Part shown: positions 28,814-39,437 of the stretch, piece by piece
Position numbering within the stretch: position 1 is the first letter of the stretch
How the letters are laid out: each line of letters starts with the position of its first letter
Assembly: GCA_020310875.1 (NCBI GenBank)
Contig: CM035413.1
Span: forward strand, 187,798,355 to 187,862,354
DNA from: Ceratopteris richardii
Taxonomy: Eukaryota > Streptophyta > Polypodiopsida > Polypodiales > Pteridaceae
Length of the DNA: 64,000 nucleotides
Direction of reading: 5' to 3'
Program-made: the position numbers and the translations under genes
The notes under the pieces: model-generated
Database searches by the model: none
Seen by the model: only the letters and a program-made list of their open reading frames with translations
What the model was told of the DNA's origin: nothing

Positions 28814-29853
28814 TGTTGGTGTAAATCACAAGCCTACACATTTGGCTTGGAAGATATCATGAAGAATCATAGGAACATATGCTAGTGATTAATTACCACT
28901 TTACCTCATTGTAAAAGTCAAATTGACTTAGAATCTTTTGTAATCACCTACCTAAGTGATTCGTGGAAAAAGTAACTCACTTGATTGAGAGAATATATCC
29001 AAGAATTTAGGAGCTTGATCATAGGGAGCCAAAAGTTTGAATTTGAATTCAAACCTTTTAGTCATTTCCTATAAAAATGGATATGAAAAAGTCACAGGTA
29101 GATCACTTCACTACCGAGCTTCATTCTACTGTAATTGAGTGTGTGTGAGGACTATACCATAGCCTACACCTCTCTACACCATTAGGTCATGTTATTCATG
29201 CCAATGGGATTGTACACAAGTGTTAATTTATAGATACATTTACATCATTCATCTCTGTGTTCTCTGCTAGTCTACTCAAAAGTCTGTCAACTTGTCAAGG
29301 GCATATCTCGGTCAATACTCCACCAAATTCAATGATTCAAAGCTTCTTGGATTCAACTTGAAGTCTACTACATGGTGTCAAAATTTTAAGACATTCTATT
29401 CAGCCAATTCAGAGAAATCTGCGTCGAGGTGCTCACTGGTCTATTTCTGCTACAGTCCTAAAAATCGGGGGTATAGCTAATCTTGCTAAATTGATTTCTC
29501 TTAGCATAGTTTATCTTTTTGCATCATTCCACTTTCAAATGGTAGCTTACTAAGTTAATTAAATACCCCTAGAAGGAATTTTATCAATTGCTATTGTGCT
29601 GGTCACACTGAGCAAAACATCCAGCAGGTGTCAAGACCAAAATAGAAGGTTTTCTTGAATTTGTGACTTTCAAAGTTATCTGTTTTGATTCAATCATTGC
29701 ACACATCATTTCCAAAGGACATAGCCATTTCTTGGTGTCATTGGAAAGCTAAGGAAGTCTACTTACCAAGTCTGAAGCAAAAGAGGGCTGGTACAAAGCA
29801 GGTTTAGCAGTACCTACTCAGTCTCTTGGATCATCCATCCATCTTTCCCAACA
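28814..29853 (+). repeat. Copia A 5' LTR
   Basis: 1040 bp, TGTTGG...CCCAACA, with TATAAAAA at 29070-29077. It lacks 17 bp present in the 3' LTR near 34190, where short ATGAAG repeats flank the difference. Confidence 0.95.
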
Positions 29854-29854
29854 G

Positions 29855-29867
29855 TGGTATCAGAGCA
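29855..29867 (+). promoter_or_regulatory. Copia A primer-binding site (initiator tRNA-Met)
   Basis: TGGTATCAGAGC, one base after the LTR end; the polyprotein ATG follows at 29879. Confidence 0.9.
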
Positions 29868-29878
29868 TATAAGGTAAA

Positions 29879-32800
29879 ATGGGAGATGGTTTTCCTTCAT
29901 TTATTGATAAATTGGACAGGAACAACTATCAAGCTTGGTCTCTAAGGATGAAGACCTACTTACAAGGAAGGAGTCTCTATGGATACATCTCAGGAGATGA
30001 GGAATTGCCCTCATTCAAAGCAAGAGGATTGCCAACCAGGGAAGAACAAGAAAAACTCAACACATGGTGTGCAAAGGATGCATTGGCAAGGTCTTATTTA
30101 CTCAACTCTATATCTGATTTTCTTTTGCCACATATCAGAAATTGCAAGACTTCCCAAGAGACTTGGGAAACTCTGTCATCATATTTTTCCTCCAATACAA
30201 GGGCTAGGAAAAATCAGTTGTGGATTGAATTCACAACACTAAGGAAGCAACCTAAGCAAGTTGTTTCAGAATTTGTGACCAAGATCAAAGATGTTGCAGA
30301 TCAGTTAGCAAGCATAGGAGAAGAGATTGAAGAAGAACAAATTGTAAGGCAGGTAATCAATGGAATCAAGGCTGATGACAAGTGGGAAAGCTTCACCACT
30401 GCAATGGATCTCTACATGGACATGCACACTCCATATCTTACAACTCTCATGGGTCAACTATTTACACATGAAGCAAAGCTCACCAAGAGTAGAGATACAT
30501 CCAAAGGTAACAACTCTTCTGCCCTATACACTGATAAGAAATCTAAGGATAAAGGCAAGAGTAAGAAGGTGGAAGATGAAGGCTCTACCTCCCAAGCCAA
30601 CTATGCAGGGAGAGGTAGATCTTCAAGAGGTACGGGAAGAGGAGGTAAGCAAGGTAGGGGGAGACCCTATAATTCATCACCATGTAACATTTGTGGTTTA
30701 TCAAATCATACCACAGATGAGTGTTTCAGGAATTACAAAAATCAGAGAGGAAGAGGCTACCAAAGAGGTGGATACTCACAGTCAAGAGGAAGGTTCAACA
30801 ATCATCAAGGCCACAACAACAATTACAACAACAATTACAACAACAATTACAATGGCAACTACCAAGGAGGTTTCAAAACTAGAAGGGACTACAACAACTA
30901 CACAGAAGAGCAGGATGACTCTCTTTTGATCATGAACATGACTTCAAAGACAGGTACAAATGATGATCACTTATTTTACATTGACTCAGGGTGTTCAAAC
31001 CATGTGGCTGGTAATGTGGCACTACTCTCTGATCTTGAGGAACCAAAAGGTAAACACCAAGTCCAAACAGGTGATGATACAAAGCATTCTGTGGTTAAAG
31101 TTGGAAATGTGAAGACTTGTGATGGTAATCAGAATTTGTTGAGTAGGGTACTTTATGTACCAACAATTACAAAGAACTTAATGAGTGTTGGCCAGATTGT
31201 GGAGAAAGGTTTGCAGGTTAGATTCAATCAATATGGAGCATTTGTGGAGGACCCAAGACATGGATTCAAAAGGATAGCTAAAGGAGAAAAATCAAGTAGA
31301 CTTTTCACTTTTGAGCTAGAAGACACTAAGAATATTGCACTATACAGTTATAAGGATCAAACACTTTCAGAGCTTGAGATTTGGCACAAAAGGCTAGGAC
31401 ATATAGGAGAAAGGACCTTGAAGCAAATGTGCAGGGACCAATGTGTGCTTGGGATACCTAATGTATCCAAGCAACATATGATTTACAAGTGTGGTGCTTG
31501 TCAATTTGGTAAGTCTCACAAGTTACCCTTCTCAAGGAAAGGATATATCCATGAAGACTATCTAGAGCTTGTACACACAAATGTATGGGGACCTAGCAAA
31601 GACCCCTCAGTCTCAGGATCAAGGTACTATGTGTCTTTCATTGATGATTATAGCAAATGGACTGTATTATACTTCATGAAGCACAGGGATGAGGTATTTA
31701 ATTGTTTTAAGAAATATCTTGCATTAGTTGAAAACCAGACAGGAAGGAATTTGAAGAGGCTAAGGTCAGATGGAGGAGGTGAGTACTTCTCCAATGAATT
31801 TGAAGACTTCTTGCAGGACAGAGGCATCAAAAGAGAGATAACCACAAGGTATTCTCCTGAACAGAATGGGGTAGCTGAGAGAAGAAATAGGTTAATTGTT
31901 AAGACAGCTAGATCTATGCTTAATGAGAAGAAATTACCTAACTATCTTTGGGCACAGAGTGTTTCTACTGCCACTTACCTCATAAACAGGTTACCATCTA
32001 AATCACTTGATGGCATGAATCCCTATGAAGCATGGCATGGTAAGAGACCATCATTAGATCATTGTAAAATTTTTGGATGTGTAGCATATGTGCACATTCC
32101 TTCTCAGGTAAGAGGTAAGCTAGATCCAAAGGCTGAAAAATGCATTTTCATTGGATATGATTTAAATCAAAAAGGTTACTGGTTTTATAACCCTACCAAT
32201 AAGGGATTTATGGTAAGCAGAGATGTGATCTTTGATGAAAATGATTCTTGGTATGAGAATGAATGCAGGAAGGTCAAATTACCCTATGATTTGGAAGAAG
32301 AATTTCCAAAACTTACAAAGGAGGAACCTACTCAGAATGAAGACTCAAGTTCAGATGATGAAGAGACTGTCAACCTTGAAGAGTTCAAGGCATGGAAGTC
32401 CAAGGGCAAAATGAAGATGAAAAAGCTTGAAGACATACCTGAATCATCAACTCAATCAATCAGAAGGTCTCAAAGAGAAAGCAAGAAACCTATCAGATAT
32501 GGGTATGATACATCTCTTGTTACTAAACATTCAGTTTATCTTGCCAAGGATTTGTCAAATGAAGAACCAGGTTCATATGAAGAAGCAATCACCAAATCAG
32601 AATGGAAAGAAGCTATGGATGAGGAGATTGAAGCACTCAAGGAGAGTGATACATGGGAGTTAGTACCCAAGAAGGACACAATGAAGGTAATAGGATCCAG
32701 ATGGATCTATAAACTTAAAAGAAATTCTGATGGAACAATTAATAGGTACAAAGCCAGATTGGTAGCCAAGGGTTTTGCACAAACCCAAGGCATTGACTAT

Positions 32801-34093
32801 GAAGAGACATTTTCTCCTGTGGCCAAGATGCCAACAATCAGAGTGTTGGTAAGTGTCGCTGCATCAAAGAATTGGAACATGTACCAATTGGATGTCAAGA
32901 ATGCTTTCTTGAATGGATGGATCTCAGAAGAGGTTTATATGTCACAACCTCCTGGCTATGAAGACCCCAAGAAGGTAACATATGTTTGCAAATTAAAAAA
33001 GGCTTTATATGGATTAAAGCAGGCACCTAGGGCATGAAGTTACAGGCTAACTACATACCTCCAAGACCAAGGATTTGTTATGAGCAAGGCAGATACTTCT
33101 CTATTCATTAAGAGAAGTAATTCAGAGGTAATATATCTCTGTGTTTATGTTGATGACATCATCATTACAGGTAATGATGTCAGTGGAATTAGATACATCA
33201 AAAGCTAGATGATGGAGTTCAAGATCAATGATCTTGGGCTATTGAAGTATTTTTTAGGGCTTGAATTAGTTTACACTAATTCAGTGATATACATTACTCA
33301 GAAAAAGTATGTACAAGATATGTTGAAGAAATTTCACTTGCAGGATGCTAAAGTAGCAAGCACTACAATGGAGGTCAACCTTAAGCTAAGTGCTCATGAA
33401 GGTGATGAAGTCAAAGACATTACAGGTTATCAAAGTATGGTGGGTAGCTTGAACTATGCTACCTTAACTAGAATTGATATTGCATATGGAGTTAGTGTGC
33501 TAAGTCAATTTATGCACAAGCCAAGAATACCTCACTTAGAGGCTGCCAAGAGAATCTTGAAGTATCTTAAGGGTACATAGAACCATGGTTTGTATTTTCC
33601 TTTCACTTCAGATATTGATATAAAAGTCTATTCAGATGCAGATTGGGCAGGATGCAAGGATGATAGGAGAAGCACTTCTGGATATATTTCTTTTGTAGGT
33701 GACAAACCAATTTCATGGTCTGCAAAGAAGCAACCAACTGTGGCATTGTCTTCTACAGAAGCAGAGTATAGAGGGCTAGCTAATGCCACTCAAGAAGCAA
33801 TTTGGATTAAGCTTTTGTATACAGAATTGGGCTTATATATTAGGCCTCCAATTATCTTTGGAGATAATACAAGTTCTCTTCACCTTGCAGCTAATCCTAT
33901 CTATCATGCCAGGACAAAACACATAGAAGTTCATTATCATTATGTGAGAGAAAAGTTGCTAAACAAGGATATTCAGCTGACCTATGTGTCAACCAACATG
34001 CAATGTGCAGATTTGCTGACTAAAGCTTTGGATGGAACCAAACTTTGCAGGTTCAAATCTATGATTGGATTGCAGGATATACTTGAATATTGA
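29879..34093 (+). pseudogene. Copia A Gag-Pol polyprotein, three in-frame stops
   Basis: A single reading frame of 1405 codons starts at ATG 29879. In order it has: Gag (UBN2/DUF4219-like, residues about 1-250); a zinc knuckle [14 protein letters not shown] (about residue 268); aspartic protease [10 protein letters not shown] (about 366); pre-integrase HHCC ([18 protein letters not shown], about 500-545); integrase (about 560-680); reverse transcriptase with YVDDIIITGND (about 33150); and RNase H (DADWAG, SSTEAEYRG, HARTKHIEVHYHYV). Stops lie at 33035-33037 (TGA where Trp is expected), 33206-33208 and 33578-33580 (TAG). The first integrase catalytic Asp is Asn (HTNVWGP against HTDVWGP). No frameshifts were seen. 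Confidence 0.93.
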
Positions 34094-34121
34094 AGATGAA
34101 GACTTAAGCCAAAATGTTTGG

Positions 34122-34134
34122 CTTGAGGGGGAGC
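34122..34134 (+). promoter_or_regulatory. Copia A polypurine tract
   Basis: TTGAGGGGGAGC-type tract directly 5' of the 3' LTR; it primes plus-strand synthesis. Confidence 0.85.
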
Positions 34135-35192
34135 TGTTGGTGTAAATCACAAGCCTACACATTTGGCTTGGAAGATATCATGAAGACTCTACATACATGA
34201 AGAATCATAGGAACATATGCTAGTGGTTAATTACCACTTTACCTCATTGTAAAAGTCAAATTGACTTAGAATCTTTTGTAATCACCTACCTAAGTGATTC
34301 GTGGAAAAAGTAACTCACTTGATTGAGAGAATATATCCAAGAATTTAGGAGCTTGATCATAGGGAGCCAAAAGTTTGAATTTGAATTCAAACCTTTTAGT
34401 CATTTCCTATAAAAATGGATATGAAAAAGTCACAGGTAGATCACTTCACTACCGAGCTTCATTCTACTGTAATTGAGTGTGTGTGAGGACTATACCATAG
34501 CCTACACCTCTCTACACCATTAGGTCATGTTATTCATGCCAATGGGATTGTACACAAGTGTTAATTTATAGATACATTTACATCATTCATCTCTGTGTTC
34601 TCTGCTAGTCTACTCAAAAGTCTGTCAACTTGTCAAGGGCATATCTCGGTCAATACTCCACCAAATTCAATGATTCAAAGCTTCTTGGATTCAACTTGAA
34701 GTCTACTACATGGTGTCAAAATTTTAAGACATTCTATTCAGCCAATTCAGAGAAATCTGCGTCGAGGTGCTCACTGGTCTATTTCTGCTACAGTCCTAAA
34801 AATCGGGGGTATAGCTAATCTTGCTAAATTGATTTCTCTTAGCATAGTTTATCTTTTTGCATCATTCCACTTTCAAATGGTAGCTTACTAAGTTAATTAA
34901 ATACCCCTAGAAGGAATTTTATCAATTGCTATTGTGCTGGTCACACTGAGCAAAACATCCAGCAGGTGTCAAGACCAAAATAGAAGGTTTTCTTGAATTT
35001 GTGACTTTCAAAGTTATCTGTTTTGATTCAATCATTGCACACATCATTTCCAAAGGACATAGGCCATTTCTTGGTGTCATTGGAAAGCTAAGGAGGTCTA
35101 CTTACCAAGTCTGAAGCAAAAGAGGGCTGGTACAAAGCAGGTTTAGCAATACCTACTCAGTCTCTTGGATCATCCATCCATCTTTCCCAACA
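34135..35192 (+). repeat. Copia A 3' LTR
   Basis: 1058 bp, nearly identical to 28814-29853. CTAGT follows at 35193-35197. Confidence 0.95.
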
Positions 35193-35197
35193 CTAGT

Positions 35198-36070
35198 AAG
35201 TCTAGACTCCCGTGAAATGGCCGGATCCTTAGATCATAGGCTTAGTTTATTACACTATCCATCATGAGAGATAGGCTATCCATTATGAGAGATAGGTTCT
35301 CCATCACAACAGACACCCCCATGACAGATAGGCACTCATGAAAATTCAGTCTATCATGATAGATAGAACTTGTGACAGATAGAATTGACAATAGAACTTG
35401 TCCATCACAACGGACAGGAAGTCCATCGCAAAAGATAGGTCATGATGGACACTTTTGTCCATTGCAACAGACAAACTCTATCCATTGCAACAGACAGACT
35501 CTATCCATTGCAACAGACAGACTCTTTCCATTGCAATAGACAACCAATTTCGGCAATTTTTAGGGATTGCAAGATTAACCTATTTTGAGCTAGTGAAGAT
35601 TCATTATATCGCAATGGATAGAACTCATGATAGATAGAATTGACAATAGGCCTTATCCATCGCACCATATAGGAAGTCCATCACAAAAGATAGGCCACGA
35701 TGGACACTTCTGTCCATCGTGACAGATAGGCTCTGTCCATTGTGATAGACGATTGATTTTGCCAATTTTTAGGGGTTGCAAAATTAACCTATTTTGAGTT
35801 AAATTTTGGAACTTTTGCAAGAAATTGGAGATTCTTGGAAAGGATAAGACAAGTTGCATATGGGGCATGCTTAGCAGCATGCATCATGGGCATTGGAGCA
35901 TCAATAAAAGCATCCCAATCAAGGTTGGAAGTCTACAAACTCCCCCAATCAATTTTCTAGTTTAGGCTAAGCTCGAGTAGAAAATTGGATTAACCTAAGA
36001 CTATGATAGGCATGAAAGTACTCAAGACTCTTTAAACTCTCAACTAAGGCCTACTCAATTCTTCAAGTCC
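35198..36070. repeat. Element D leader, part 2, with tandem GACAG/CATYGCAA repeats
   Basis: Positions 35270-35760 consist of degenerate units of about 20-24 bp. A near-perfect tandem (CTCTATCCATTGCAACAGA, four copies, 23-bp period) lies at about 35455-35550. Several units contain dyads such as TCTATCATGATAGA. From about 35800 the repeats fade towards the gag ATG. Long UTRs with tandem repeats are common in Tat/Ogre/Athila-type gypsy elements. Confidence 0.65.
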
Positions 36071-36512
36071 ATGAAAAATTATTTTGATAGAACAAGAGAT
36101 CCATATGATGATGTGGCAAAGTTTAGAGAAGTATTAAGAGCTGAACAGGTTGATGACTTGTTCACTCAGTACAATGCTTTTGATTTAAATCTAAAGAATA
36201 TAGTCTTGATGTGGTTTCAGCCACTACATCAAGGTCAATTCAGGAATATTGACCAGTTGTTAAAAGCCTTCATCGTAGAGTTCTCTAAGAGTGGTATAAG
36301 GCATAACACCTCATCCTTGATTCATAGTTTTACGCAAACACCTCAAGAAATAGTCAAGTTAGCAGGATGTAGATTCAGACCATACCTTGAGAGATTTTCT
36401 ATCCCAGATCTACCCACACTGGCCAAACAAGTGGCATTATTTTTGGATGGCTTGCTAAGTGCAAAGTTATGGTCCTAAGTCGATTTAAAGGAGCCCAAAA
36501 CCATAGAGGAAT
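36071..36512 (+). pseudogene. Element D Gag, truncated by B1
   Basis: Open from ATG 36071 for 135 codons to TAA-type stop at 36476-36478, with homologous sequence (EPKTIEELL) continuing to 36512, where copia B1 begins. The segment VLMWFQPLHQGQFRNIDQLL and the following FSKSG and RFRPYL segments follow the Retrotrans_gag pattern of Ty3/gypsy capsid. No zinc knuckle is present because the rest is missing. Confidence 0.7.
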
Positions 36513-37087
36513 TGTTGATATATTTAGGTAGTGATGTGTGTGAACACACTAGGACCGCCGGGGCACTTTTTTCCCTCTTTAGGAGGTTTTTTTCCCCCGG
36601 CTTGTATATACACCTATTGCCCTAATGGGCTACTTATCTTTGTACATTCTCTAGTAATACATTCAGTATTGTGTGTTTGTGCTCCAAGCTTCTTCTTCTT
36701 CCTTGTGTTGTTCGCATGCTTCCGCAGACATCTAACTCCAACAATTGGTATCAGAGCAGGTCGTCGCTTCATCTAGGGCGCCGTCGACACTCCTCCATTT
36801 GCAGTCTCAGATTCGCACGAAATTTGGTGAGTATACTCAAGGTGTTTTAGAGATCAAAACTATTTCTCTCTGTGGTGTCGAAATCGTGATCTGAGCTCGT
36901 TTCGACCTCCGAAAGCACTATCATAGTGCTTGTGTAGGCTATTTCATCTTTTTGTGCCAAAGGTATATACCTGTTTCTGTTCGCCAATATAAGTGTCTCG
37001 AAGTCTGCTATAGGTTTTAGCAAAACTCCTTTGGGCAATTCCATTCAACTTTTTGAGATACAGTCAATTTTTTGCATCAAGGTATTT
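36513..37087 (+). mobile_element. Copia B1: 5' fragment (LTR, primer site, leader)
   Basis: LTR at 36513-36743 (231 bp, TGTTGATATATT...CTCCAACA), initiator-Met primer site TGGTATCAGAGC at 36746-36757, then a leader colinear with copia B2 (60024-60350). Homology stops at CATCAAGGTATTT (37087), just before where the gag ATG would be. No 3' part exists, so its target duplication cannot be confirmed. Confidence 0.9.
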
Positions 37088-37093
37088 CTGACG

Positions 37094-37197
37094 AAAAATA
37101 TATATAGGGCCTCTGTATTACAGACCCTGACCATCCCAAGAACCCATGCATAGTCGGAACGTAAGTTATAACTATCCGACAAGATAACAAACTAACA
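37094..37197 (+). repeat. Remnant of element E 5' LTR (3' end only)
   Basis: Starting at AAAATATATATAGGGCCTC it matches 52394-52496 with few changes and ends CTAACA. The following CTGGCACTGG is in primer-site position but I cannot name the tRNA. Confidence 0.85.
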
Positions 37198-37843
37198 CTG
37201 GCACTGGCCATGGGGCATGGAGTAGCCACCCTGCGAGCAGATTAGGGTTTGAGAAAGAATCCTATGATATATGCCTGTAACGCATTTCAGAGAATCTTAC
37301 CCGAAGTACATAAGGGATCAACATCCCTGGAAAGTTCCTAGCACGTTGGGAACGTCTCCTCGTGGTAGTGGTGATAGACAATCGTCGGAAGGAAAGCGGG
37401 AGATATGGGCTAGTGGAGTGCCACCTCAATATTTTCTTGTACAAGGACTATATAGTATACCAGAAGTGCAACCAACCCCATCCGCGAAAAGTATAGTTGG
37501 GGAAGTAATCATTGGTTCTGGTGGCAGTTTGCTTTGGTAGCAGTTTGTTGAATTTTGGTAGTAGTTTGGAAAATTCCTGGGCCAGCTTATTGAATTTCGG
37601 TGACACCTCTACTTCGGGTTTTGATTTCGGAGAAACTAGTGTATTTTTGGATTAAAGTTATGGTGAAAAGTTTACTTTAGAAGCCAACTACAAGGAATGG
37701 CAGTTGAGTGTGGGTGTGTGTGTGATCGACTTAACGATATCAGATTACCGAAGAATTTACAAGGTGACGAGACGACATAGCAGCAATTAGGATCAACGTG
37801 TTCAAATCACTCCGGAGTGATACTTCCTCCTGATTTAAACAAT
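37198..37843 (+). other. Element E leader
   Basis: It contains an open stretch at 37271-37540 whose product I do not recognise; it could be a leader ORF. The rest shows no features. Confidence 0.4.
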
Positions 37844-37877
37844 ATGAGTGGTTCACAACAACAACAACAACATCACC

Positions 37878-37911
<34 letters not shown>

Positions 37912-39437
37912 GAAGAAGCAGATCATACTCCCACGACCGGTACCTATTGGAGTTACGTATACAAAATTTGGAGGATTTCCCGGTGACGATCCTGATGCTC
38001 ATGTGTGTACTTTTGAAATCAATTATGCGGTACTCAACTATCCAGTAGATCTGGCATATAAGGCTATAGTATTCCAATCTACTCTGGTGAATGAGGCTAC
38101 CCAGTGGTTAATCGAATATGACATTAATCATTTCGGTCAATATGACGATTGTTAAGGATGCTTTCTTACAATGTTTTCAGTTAAATAAAAATGCAGCTGA
38201 GATCTTTGATTATCTACAAACCAATAGACGGAAACCACATTAGAATGTGCAAGAGTATGCAACTTTATTTCGTACTCATCTATGGCAATTGCCATCGGTG
38301 CATGCTAACCTACTGGATGACGTGATTACTCAGTGGTTTATTAATGTATTAAACCCTCAGCTCAAACAAGTTATGATTATACGATGTGTGGGCAGTATGA
38401 CCTTGGATGCAGTAATAGCCATGGCATTGCAGTTGGAGCATAAAGTTGGTGGTTTCACTGAAGATCTGGATTGGTTAAAGGCATCCAAGAGCATGAGCGA
38501 GGATCCATTGAAACAGGTGTACTGCACCAAATGTAAGAACCCGAGACACACTACTTCCATATGTGCATTAAACCAAATGTATTGCGCTATTTGTAATACG
38601 ACAATTCATTCTATCGAAACATGTCCATATAATGCCAAAGTACAGACCAGACCGATCGTAAATGCCATAATACAGGAACAGGGACAATAACCTACCCACT
38701 ATGTACCAACGCATTTGAGAAATACTTCTTACCAAAGTTACAAAACCTACAAGGGATCGCGAGTAAACAATTTTGGACAGAACCGGTGGAACTCGGGCCA
38801 ATCGGGTGACAGTACATCTCTTCCACCACCAAGATGCCATTTTTGTGGTGAGATTGGATATATCCATAGATATTGCAAAGAGGCGTCCGAGTATGATAAA
38901 CAAAGAAAAGAACGACAATATCCAATGGAAAATATGGTATATATTTTAGCAGTGGATACCCAAGCGGCAACAATCCAAAAACGGTCCGACAAGAAGTTAC
39001 AACCAGCTGTTGAGATTTTTGAGCCTGGCATTCGAGAACAATAGAGAATTTTTACCAAAGCTAGTATGTGGGCCAGTCAAGAACCAACTGTCTTCCTCGA
39101 TCCGACACCTGTGGTCCAGCAAACAGTATCGAATATACCACCAGAAGATATGAATCTGATCAAAGCATTGCCAGAGAGCCCACCGAACTCGGCACTGAGT
39201 ACATCGAATCTTGACTCTGTGTGGAACATTTTATTGAAAGCATCTATTACAATGCCATTGGGGCAATTGTTAGCCTTGGTCCCGAGTGTACGACAACAAT
39301 TTCAGCAACAAATCAGTCTAGGATCTTCGTGTACACCTGCTACGGCAACTATTAGTCCAGAAATTGATTCTACAGTGGACCATGTTATTCCTTTAATTAT
39401 GGTATGTATAAAAACCACAAAATTACTCAAGTATTAA
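37844..39437 (+). pseudogene. Element E Gag with poly-Gln start and three zinc knuckles
   Basis: Begins MSGSQQQQQHHQQ from a (CAA)n tract. The capsid-like region (TYTKFGGFPGDDPDAHVCTF) is followed by frame changes near 38150-38240. From 38247 one frame holds two adjacent knuckles, CTKCKNPRHTTSIC and CAICNTTIHSIETC. A third, CHFCGEIGYIHRYC at about 38841, has lost its histidine (Tyr in place of His). In-frame stops at 38688-38690 (TAA) and 39042-39044 (TAG) are explained by CAA and CAG codons. Gag coats the RNA. Confidence 0.8.

Larger units (their letters stand above)
28814..35192 (+). mobile_element. Full-length Ty1/copia element A (young)
   Basis: A 6379-bp element with two 1.04-1.06-kb LTRs (TGTTGG...CCCAACA), a primer-binding site, a single-frame polyprotein, a polypurine tract, and a perfect 5-bp target duplication CTAGT (28809-28813 and 35193-35197). 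The LTRs differ by about three substitutions, a 17-bp indel and a 1-bp indel, so insertion was recent. The polyprotein has three in-frame stops and a changed integrase catalytic residue, so it is not autonomous now. Confidence 0.95.

Noticed and set aside
29292..29480. 62-aa ORF repeated at 34630-34818
   Set aside because: It is the same sequence in the two LTRs of copia A; no evidence it is translated.
33035..33580. Rescue of copia A stops by U-to-C RNA editing, as known in fern and hornwort organelles
   Set aside because: The element is nuclear, and editing TGA to CGA would give Arg where the family has Trp at the first stop.
35455..35550. CRISPR-like array of 23-bp direct repeats
   Set aside because: No unique spacers; it is a simple tandem repeat within a retrotransposon leader in a plant genome.
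36531..36776. ORFs over the copia B LTRs (36531, 59797, 63406)
   Set aside because: They fall in the LTR and primer-site region and recur only because the LTR recurs.
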